In this document: positions 7,358 to 12,216 of the stretch, piece after piece
How the letters are laid out: each line of letters starts with the position of its first letter
Numbering within the stretch: position 1 is the stretch's first letter
Assembly (NCBI GenBank): GCA_947564765.1
Contig: CANODN010000033.1
Coordinates: forward strand, 1-12,216
Source: an uncultured Roseburia sp.
GTDB taxonomy: Bacteria > Bacillota > Clostridia > Lachnospirales > Lachnospiraceae
DNA length: 12,216 nt
Direction: 5' to 3'
Program-made: the position numbers and the translations under genes
Notes under the pieces: generated by a model
Databases searched by the model: none
Told to the model about the DNA's origin: nothing
Seen by the model: the letters and a program-made list of their open reading frames with translations, nothing else

Positions 7358-7411
7358 GATTACTTAAAAAATCAATGAAATCATCATTTAAACCTTGTAA
7401 AATAACAAAAA

Positions 7412-7435
7412 CTCCTGTATCTTAAAATACAGGAG
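7412..7435 (+). promoter_or_regulatory. Hairpin covering the rarA ribosome binding site
   Basis: CTCCTGTAT (7412-7420) pairs perfectly with ATACAGGAG (7427-7435) around a six-base loop. The 3' arm contains the only good Shine-Dalgarno sequence for rarA, GGAG at 7432-7435, eight bases before ATG 7444. In mRNA the site would be double-stranded when folded. Read from the other strand, the same stem is followed by a T-rich tract (about 7411 down to 7402) and could act as a minus-strand terminator. Confidence 0.65.
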
Positions 7436-7443
7436 ATAAAAAC

Positions 7444-8775
7444 ATGGATTTATTTGATTATGTGAGAGAACAGAATAAGGAAAAGGAATCACCTCTGGCT
7501 TCCAGGCTGCGCCCCGACACAATAGAAGAGGTGGTAGGGCAACAGCATATTATAGGAAAGGACAAGCTGCTATACCGGGCAATCAACGCAGATAAGCTTT
7601 CGTCTGTTTTGTTTTATGGACCGCCGGGAACAGGAAAAACAACACTTGCCAAGGTCATTGCCCATACCACAAGCGCCGATTTTACTCAGATTAATGCTAC
7701 TTCAGCCGGCAAGAAGGATATGGAAGAGGTGATTCAAAAGGCAAAAGAAATTCAGGGCATGTATGGAAGAAAGACCATACTGTTTATTGATGAGATCCAC
7801 AGATTTAACAAGGGGCAGCAGGATTATCTGCTTCCTTTTGTAGAAGACGGCACTGTCATATTGATAGGGGCGACAACGGAAAATCCATATTTTGAAGTGA
7901 ATCCCGCTTTGATTTCCAGGTCTGTAATCTTTGAACTGAAATCTCTGACGAAAGAGGATATCAAGGTACTGCTCCTTCGGGCAGTGACTGACGAGAAGAA
8001 GGGAATGGGCTCTTATGGAGCTGAAATAGATGGAGATGCGCTGGAATTTCTGGCGGATGTCAGCAACGGAGATGCAAGAGCGGCGCTGAATGCTATTGAG
8101 CTGGGCGTTTTGACCACAGAGCGGAGTGAAGATGGAAAGATTCATATTACACTGGATGCTGCATCAGAGTGTATTCAAAAAAGGGTTGTAAGATATGATA
8201 AAAGCGGAGATAATCATTATGATACTATATCTGCATTTATCAAGAGTATGAGGGGCTCCGATCCGGACGCCGCCGTTTACTATCTTGCCCGTATGCTCTA
8301 TGCCGGAGAGGATATTCGTTTTATTGCAAGAAGAATTATGATCTGTGCATCGGAAGATGTGGGGATGGCAGATCCCAATGCATTAAATGTAGCAGTATCA
8401 GCGGCTTTGGCGGTAGAACGGATCGGAATGCCGGAGGCACAGATCATTTTGTCGGAGGCCGTGACTTATGTGGCAACGGCGCCGAAGAGTAACGCATCCT
8501 GCCTGGCCATTGGCAGAGCGTTTGAAGCAGTCAAAAATACCAGGACGGCGCAGGTTCCGCCTCATTTGCAGGATTCCCACTACAAATCGGCCAACAAACT
8601 GGGCCGGGGCCTTGGATATAAATATGCCCATGATTATCCGATGCATTATGTGAAGCAGCAGTATCTTCCGGATGGACTGACGGAAGAGAAGTTTTACGAG
8701 CCTACGGAAAACGGCTATGAAAAGCAGGTTTTATCCTATATGGACAAAATAAAGAATCAGGAGGAACAAAGATGA
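7444..8775 (+). CDS. rarA: Replication-associated recombination protein A (MgsA/RarA, AAA+ ATPase)
   Basis: RarA is a clamp-loader-like AAA+ ATPase that acts at stalled replication forks and interacts with single-strand-binding protein in studied bacteria. The 443-residue product opens with the family N-terminus MDLFDYVREQ. It has Walker A GPPGTGKTT at 59-67, Walker B ILFIDEIHRF at 112-121 with Asp116/Glu117, sensor-1 ATTEN at 143-147 and the arginine-finger region ALISRS ending at 160. The C-terminal half carries the conserved tetramerisation and AAA-associated blocks, including MRGSDPDAAVYYLARML, ASEDVGMADP and the KSANKLGRGLGYKYAHDYP segment near the end. Length is typical. The Shine-Dalgarno is held in a hairpin, unlike every neighbouring gene, which suggests translational control. 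It overlaps the following aminotransferase gene by an ATGA. Confidence 0.96.
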   Translation: MDLFDYVREQNKEKESPLASRLRPDTIEEVVGQQHIIGKDKLLYRAINADKLSSVLFYGPPGTGKTTLAKVIAHTTSADFTQINATSAGKKDMEEVIQKAKEIQGMYGRKTILFIDEIHRFNKGQQDYLLPFVEDGTVILIGATTENPYFEVNPALISRSVIFELKSLTKEDIKVLLLRAVTDEKKGMGSYGAEIDGDALEFLADVSNGDARAALNAIELGVLTTERSEDGKIHITLDAASECIQKRVVRYDKSGDNHYDTISAFIKSMRGSDPDAAVYYLARMLYAGEDIRFIARRIMICASEDVGMADPNALNVAVSAALAVERIGMPEAQIILSEAVTYVATAPKSNASCLAIGRAFEAVKNTRTAQVPPHLQDSHYKSANKLGRGLGYKYAHDYPMHYVKQQYLPDGLTEEKFYEPTENGYEKQVLSYMDKIKNQEEQR

Positions 8776-10061
8776 AATCATATCAGGAAATGACAAAAGA
8801 AGAATTATTACAGGAAAAAAAGCAGCTGGACAAAGAGTACAGAAGGTATCAGATGAGAGGATTGCAGCTGGATATGTCCAGAGGAAAGCCTTCTGCAGAG
8901 CAGCTGGATATTTCTATGGGTATGATGGATGTTTTGCACGGCGGTGATAATCTTGCCTGTGAAGATGGCACAGACTGCAGAAATTACGGTGTGGTAGATG
9001 GTATCCACGAAGCAAAGGTGCTGTTGGGTGATATGATTGAGTGTAATCCGGATAATATCATCATTTACGGAAATTCCAGTCTGAATATTATGTACGATAC
9101 GGTTGCCCGTTCTATGACACACGGCGTTATGGGAAGCACACCCTGGTGCAAGCTGGATAAAGTGAAATTCTTATGTCCTGTTCCGGGGTATGACAGACAT
9201 TTTGCCATTACAGAGCATTTTGGAATTGAGATGATCAATATTCCGATGCTTCCTACCGGACCGGATATGGATATGGTAGAAGAGCTGGTGGCTAGTGATG
9301 ATGCGATTAAAGGAATCTGGTGTGTGCCGAAATATTCCAATCCCCAGGGTATCACATATTCCGACGAAACGGTACGCCGTTTTGCAAGACTGAAACCGGC
9401 AGCAAGGGATTTTCGGATTTATTGGGACAACGCCTATGGCGTACATCATTTATATGACATTGATCAGGATAATCTGGTGGAAATCTTTGCAGAATGTAAA
9501 CGGGCAGGTAATCCGGATATGGTATACAAATTCTGTTCTACTTCCAAAATCAGTTTTCCGGGTTCCGGTGTGGCGGCGATCGCAGCTTCTGCCAATAATT
9601 TAGAAGATATCAAAAAGCAGCTTATAGTACAGACCATCGGACATGACAAGGTAAACCAGCTTCGCCATGTGAGATTTTTTAAGGATATTCACGGAATTAC
9701 CGAGCATATGAGAAAGCATGCGGACATTCTCCGGCCAAAATTTGAGATGGTTTTGGACATTCTTGCCAGAGAGCTGGAGGATATCGGCGCAGGCAACTGG
9801 TATTGTCCGAAGGGCGGCTATTTTATCTGCTATCAGGCTCTGGATAACTGTGCAAAAGAGATTGTTTCCAGAGCAAAAAAGGCAGGCGTTGTTATGACTC
9901 CGGCGGGAGCGCCGTTCCCTTACGGAAAAGATCCGAAGGATTCTGTCATTCGTATTGCACCGACGTATCCCAGCATTGAAGATCTGGAAACGGCAGCGAA
10001 TATATTTGTAGTCTGTGTGAAACTGGTCAGCATAGAAAAGATTTTATCCGAAATGGAATAG
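8772..10061 (+). CDS. Aspartate aminotransferase, type Ic (PF12897-like, PLP-dependent)
   Basis: A 429-residue fold-type I aminotransferase of the family once described as MocR-like and later shown in Corynebacterium to include a type-Ic aspartate aminotransferase. The likely reaction is oxaloacetate plus glutamate to aspartate plus 2-oxoglutarate. Seen in the sequence: substrate-arm MSRGKPS at 35-41, YSNPQG at 188-193, the PLP-ring Asp219 in YWDNAYG and the Schiff-base Lys259 in STSKISFPGSG. It differs clearly from the DapL upstream, so the two are not recent duplicates. Its start ATG overlaps the rarA TGA as ATGA, and GGAGGA at about 8760-8765 lies inside the end of rarA, so translation is coupled. 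Activity on other amino acids, such as alanine or aromatic ones, cannot be excluded. Confidence 0.85.
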   Translation: MKSYQEMTKEELLQEKKQLDKEYRRYQMRGLQLDMSRGKPSAEQLDISMGMMDVLHGGDNLACEDGTDCRNYGVVDGIHEAKVLLGDMIECNPDNIIIYGNSSLNIMYDTVARSMTHGVMGSTPWCKLDKVKFLCPVPGYDRHFAITEHFGIEMINIPMLPTGPDMDMVEELVASDDAIKGIWCVPKYSNPQGITYSDETVRRFARLKPAARDFRIYWDNAYGVHHLYDIDQDNLVEIFAECKRAGNPDMVYKFCSTSKISFPGSGVAAIAASANNLEDIKKQLIVQTIGHDKVNQLRHVRFFKDIHGITEHMRKHADILRPKFEMVLDILARELEDIGAGNWYCPKGGYFICYQALDNCAKEIVSRAKKAGVVMTPAGAPFPYGKDPKDSVIRIAPTYPSIEDLETAANIFVVCVKLVSIEKILSEME

Positions 10062-10089
10062 AACAAACAGGTAAAAGGCATAAAACAGA

Positions 10090-10118
10090 TTGTATTTTGA
10101 AGTATGAAACAGTATACT
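10090..10118 (+). promoter_or_regulatory. Promoter of galT
   Basis: TTGTAT (10090-10095), a 17-base spacer and TATACT (10113-10118), in the 108-base gap before galT. The -10 is embedded in a perfect palindrome (10108-10121). The start codon is about 50 bases downstream. Confidence 0.58.
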
Positions 10119-10121
10119 GTT
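10108..10121. promoter_or_regulatory. Candidate operator overlapping the galT -10
   Basis: AACAGTATACTGTT is a perfect 14-bp palindrome centred on the -10 hexamer. A dimeric regulator bound here would block RNA polymerase. It lacks the central CG of LacI/GalR-type operators, so the regulator family is open. Confidence 0.4.
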
Positions 10122-10169
10122 GATATAGGAACTTCGTTGAGCACAGGGAGAAGAAGGAGAGGGTAAGAT

Positions 10170-11699
10170 ATGATTTTAGAAAGAATTTTGGATTTGACAG
10201 ATTATGGTCTGGCAACCGGACTGATTGAAAAGGCAGACGAGCATTTTACGATTAACCGTCTGCTGGAGCTGTTTCGTCTGGATGAAATGGAAGATGAGGT
10301 TTATGCTGCACATGCCAAAAAAGGCGGTATGACAAGAGAAGCGTCAGAGGAAGCGTTAGAAGGCATTTTAAAGGATTTGTTGGATTATGCGTATGAGAAT
10401 GGCATTACGGAAGAAAACAGCGTTGTTTACCGTGATTTATTCGATACAAAGATTATGAGTCTGCTGGTTCCAAGACCAAGTGAAGTGATTGGCAAATTTC
10501 AGGCATTATATGAAAAGGATGCAAAAGAGGCAACGGATTATTTTTATACCTTAAGCAGAGATACGGATTATATCCGCAGATACCGGATTAAGAAGGATTT
10601 AAAATGGACTGCTGATACGGAATACGGTACACTGGATATTACGATCAATCTTTCCAAACCGGAAAAAGATCCCAAGGCCATTGCGGCTGCGAAGCTGGCA
10701 AAACAGAGCGGATATCCGAAATGTCTGCTCTGCCGGGAGAATGAGGGATACGCCGGCAGGGTAAATCATCCGGCAAGACAGAATCACAGGATTATTCCTG
10801 TTACGATCAATAACAGTGACTGGTTCTTCCAGTATTCTCCGTATGTATACTACAATGAACATTGTATTGTATTTAATTCCAAACATACGCCGATGAAGAT
10901 TGAACGTGCGACCTTTGGTAAGCTGCTCGATTTTGTAGCGCAGTTTCCTCATTATTTTGTAGGCTCCAATGCTGATCTTCCCATTGTAGGAGGTTCTATT
11001 TTAAGCCATGATCATTTTCAGGGCGGTCATTATGAATTTGCCATGGCAAAAGCTCCTGTGGAAAAAGAAATTTCCTTTGCGGGATTTGAGGATGTAAAGG
11101 CAGGAATTGTAAAATGGCCGATGTCTGTCATTCGTCTGGATTGTGCAGACAAAGACCGTTTGATTGAGCTTGCGGATAAGATTTTGCTTGCCTGGAGAGG
11201 ATATACAGATGAAGAGGCATACATATTTGCAGAGACAGATGGAGAACCGCATAATACGATTACACCGATTGCGAGAAAACGCGGCGATTTGTTTGAATTG
11301 GATCTGGTGCTCCGCAATAATATTACAACCGAGGAGCATCCGCTTGGTGTGTATCATCCCCATGCAAAGCTGCATCATATCAAGAAAGAAAATATCGGCT
11401 TGATCGAGGTTATGGGACTTGCCGTTCTTCCTGCACGGTTAAAAGATGAAATGGCGGCATTACAGGAGGCTATTTTAGCAGGCTTGGATCTTCGGGCAGA
11501 TGAAACTCTTGAGAAACATGCAGACTGGGTAGAGGAATTTTTGCCGAAATATGAAAGCATCACCAAAGAGAATATCGAAGGCATTGTCCAGAAAGAAATC
11601 GGACTTGTATTTTCAGAAGTATTAGAGGATGCTGGTGTATACAAATGCACACCGGAAGGCAGAGACGCATTTATGCGATTTGTAGATAGTGTAGAATAA
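10170..11699 (+). CDS. galT: UDP-glucose--hexose-1-phosphate uridylyltransferase, type 2 (Firmicutes GalT)
   Basis: GalT swaps UMP between UDP-glucose and galactose-1-phosphate in the Leloir pathway, giving UDP-galactose and glucose-1-phosphate. The 509-residue product has the long Firmicutes (type 2) architecture, well above the roughly 350 residues of the E. coli type. It has a helical N-terminal extension, CLLC at 185-188, the NHPARQNHRIIP segment near 199-210, and SHDHFQGGHYEF at 279-290, where the histidines of the nucleotidyl-transfer site sit. A second domain follows with GEPHNTITPIARKR and the HPHAKLHHIKKENIGLIEVMG stretch. AAGGAGAGGG at 10154-10163 sets the start. Neither galK nor galE is beside it, and it has its own promoter, so it appears monocistronic here. 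Confidence 0.95.
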   Translation: MILERILDLTDYGLATGLIEKADEHFTINRLLELFRLDEMEDEVYAAHAKKGGMTREASEEALEGILKDLLDYAYENGITEENSVVYRDLFDTKIMSLLVPRPSEVIGKFQALYEKDAKEATDYFYTLSRDTDYIRRYRIKKDLKWTADTEYGTLDITINLSKPEKDPKAIAAAKLAKQSGYPKCLLCRENEGYAGRVNHPARQNHRIIPVTINNSDWFFQYSPYVYYNEHCIVFNSKHTPMKIERATFGKLLDFVAQFPHYFVGSNADLPIVGGSILSHDHFQGGHYEFAMAKAPVEKEISFAGFEDVKAGIVKWPMSVIRLDCADKDRLIELADKILLAWRGYTDEEAYIFAETDGEPHNTITPIARKRGDLFELDLVLRNNITTEEHPLGVYHPHAKLHHIKKENIGLIEVMGLAVLPARLKDEMAALQEAILAGLDLRADETLEKHADWVEEFLPKYESITKENIEGIVQKEIGLVFSEVLEDAGVYKCTPEGRDAFMRFVDSVE

Positions 11700-11709
11700 A
11701 AATAGTATA

Positions 11710-11781
11710 GACATCAGGCCACAGATATTTCGTTTTGCAGATCATTGCTGATGGCACATTGTTTGTCTGTGGTTTGATGTC
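11710..11781. repeat. Long imperfect palindrome between galT and the tRNA unit
   Basis: Bases 11710-11725 pair with 11766-11781 over 16 consecutive positions, with two G-U pairs at 11717/11774 and 11718/11773. The 40-base interior can form a further small hairpin: TGC 11736-11738 with GCA 11754-11756, and ATCA 11741-11744 with TGAT 11749-11752. No T-run follows on the + strand, so it is not a standard terminator. It could stabilise or process the 3' end of the galT mRNA, or be a small mobile palindromic repeat. Confidence 0.6.
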
Positions 11782-11846
11782 TTAAAAAGAAGAAACAGTG
11801 GATTACAAAATTTGAGCAAAATTTTTGAAATTTTTTAAAAAATATA

Positions 11847-11875
11847 TTGACAAAGAACAATTTATCCTGTATTAT
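11847..11875 (+). promoter_or_regulatory. Strong promoter of the tRNA-Gly gene
   Basis: A consensus -35 TTGACA (11847-11852), exactly 17 bases, and TATTAT (11870-11875). An A/T-rich stretch with A- and T-runs lies immediately upstream (about 11819-11846) and resembles an UP element. Transcription should start near 11882, leaving a leader of roughly 40 bases before the tRNA. Confidence 0.85.
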
Positions 11876-11920
11876 ATTTATTGTGCTTGAGAGATACATC
11901 AGAGAGCAGAAATTGAATAT

Positions 11921-11993
11921 GCGATAGTGGCGTAGTTGGTAACGCGCGACCTTGCCAAGGTCGAGACCGCGGGTTCGAGCCCCGTCTATCGCT
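11921..11993 (+). tRNA. tRNA-Gly, anticodon GCC
   Basis: A complete cloverleaf: acceptor GCGATAG (11921-11927) pairs fully with CTATCGC (11986-11992), and the discriminator is T, as expected for glycine. The D-arm contains AGTTGGTAA. The anticodon stem CGACC/GGTCG holds the seven-base loop TTGCCAA, with anticodon GCC at 11954-11956. The T-arm loop is TTCGAGC on a GCGGG/CCCGT stem. No CCA is encoded, so it must be added after transcription. It stands alone between its own promoter and terminator. Confidence 0.97.
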
Positions 11994-12005
11994 CTTGAAT
12001 GAGAA

Positions 12006-12048
12006 CCGCAAACCCTTGATTTGAAAGGGCTTGCGGATTTCTTTTTTT
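12006..12048 (+). terminator. Intrinsic terminator of the tRNA-Gly transcript
   Basis: A 12-bp stem (12006-12017 with 12025-12036) with one A-C mismatch at 12012/12030 and a seven-base loop, followed by ATTTC and seven T (12042-12048). It begins 12 bases after the tRNA. Confidence 0.9.
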
Positions 12049-12060
12049 GTCAGGATTTGC

Positions 12061-12104
12061 TAATTCTGATTAATTCTGATTAAATCTGATTAAATTTGAT
12101 TAAG
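12061..12104. repeat. 10-bp tandem repeat, four copies plus a partial one
   Basis: Four head-to-tail copies of a 10-base unit of the form TAA(T/A)T(C/T)TGAT occupy 12061-12100: the first two are identical, the third and fourth have one and two changes, and TAAG begins a fifth. The unit is close to one helical turn, so the copies face the same side of the DNA. It begins 12 bases after the terminator T-run. Confidence 0.8.
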
Positions 12105-12216
12105 AAAGTTTTCTCTGATTTAAAATCTGAACGGCATTTTGTATCTCTGCGCCTGTAAAATAATTTTTCCTTTACTTTCCTAAATACCTGCTGTGCGACG
12201 AGCGCGCCTTCGCCCA
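12105..12216. other. Unassigned right edge with an abrupt GC-rich end
   Basis: From 12105 to about 12185 the DNA is A/T-rich without a recognisable gene. The last 25-30 bases are markedly GC-rich, around CGACGAGCGCGCC. The minus strand has a short frame open from the right edge that stops at 12080-12082, inside the tandem repeat, but its 44 residues show no recognisable motif. Either a gene tail or a dispersed non-coding repeat may be entering the window here. Confidence 0.25.

Noticed and set aside
7398..7403. TAAAAT as a -10 box for rarA.
   Set aside because: No acceptable -35 lies 16-18 bases upstream, and the whole region is A/T-rich, so the match is not informative. The rarA promoter remains unplaced.
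10108..10121. The galT palindrome as a LexA (SOS) box.
   Set aside because: It does not fit the Gram-positive CGAAC-N4-GTTCG pattern, and galT is not a DNA-damage gene.
11710..11781. The palindrome after galT as the galT terminator.
   Set aside because: The interior is 40 bases long and no T-run follows the right arm on the + strand. It was kept as an unexplained palindrome instead.
12080..12214. A minus-strand frame open from the right edge (44 residues), ending inside the tandem repeat.
   Set aside because: It is short, highly basic, has no recognisable motif and stops within the repeat. A second minus-strand frame over the same DNA looks equally plausible, so neither can be supported as a gene.
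1..12216. A hidden defence, mobile or CRISPR-like system.
   Set aside because: All long frames are accounted for by recognised housekeeping families. There are no spaced direct repeats, transposase motifs, toxin-antitoxin pairs or integrase genes in the window.

Overview
The window looks like chromosomal housekeeping DNA from a Gram-positive anaerobe of the class Clostridia, most likely family Lachnospiraceae. This rests on the moderate, A/T-leaning base composition, the strong AGGAGG-type ribosome binding sites, the DapL-type lysine route, a type-2 (Firmicutes) GalT, a FruK close to Bacillus FruK, and a eukaryotic-type HisA that I associate with gut and rumen bacteria. The genus cannot be fixed from the sequence. 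Every convincing gene is on the + strand. I see no mobile element, CRISPR array, phage gene, defence system or rRNA.

Layout: (1) 3-218, the tail of an unrecognised small helical protein. (2) 304-1209, a solitary 1-phosphofructokinase (fruK), preceded by an inverted repeat in its leader. (3) 1308-6618, a tightly spaced run led by an extended -10 promoter at 1241-1269: an O-antigen-ligase-like membrane protein, eukaryotic-type hisA, dapF, dapL and endonuclease IV (nfo). (4) 6770-7330, a TVP38/TMEM64-type membrane protein that ends inside its own intrinsic terminator. (5) 7444-10061, rarA and a type-Ic aspartate aminotransferase, overlapping by an ATGA; the rarA ribosome binding site is buried in a 9-bp hairpin. 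(6) 10170-11699, galT with its own promoter, whose -10 lies inside a perfect 14-bp palindrome. (7) 11700-12216, a long imperfect palindrome, a strong promoter, tRNA-Gly(GCC), a terminator, a 10-bp tandem repeat and a short GC-rich edge.

How the genes fit together: dapL and dapF give consecutive steps (tetrahydrodipicolinate to LL-DAP to meso-DAP) supplying lysine and peptidoglycan. HisA supplies histidine synthesis, and the aspartate aminotransferase supplies aspartate, the entry to the lysine family. The ligase-like protein would act on surface glycans. Nfo and RarA serve DNA repair and replication-fork rescue. FruK and GalT serve fructose and galactose use, each without its usual partner genes nearby.

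I do not find a clearly new multi-gene system. The points most worth a second look are small: the hairpin hiding the rarA ribosome binding site, the palindrome over the galT promoter, the eukaryotic-type HisA with a strong hairpin inside its coding sequence, and the palindrome and 10-bp repeat flanking the tRNA unit.
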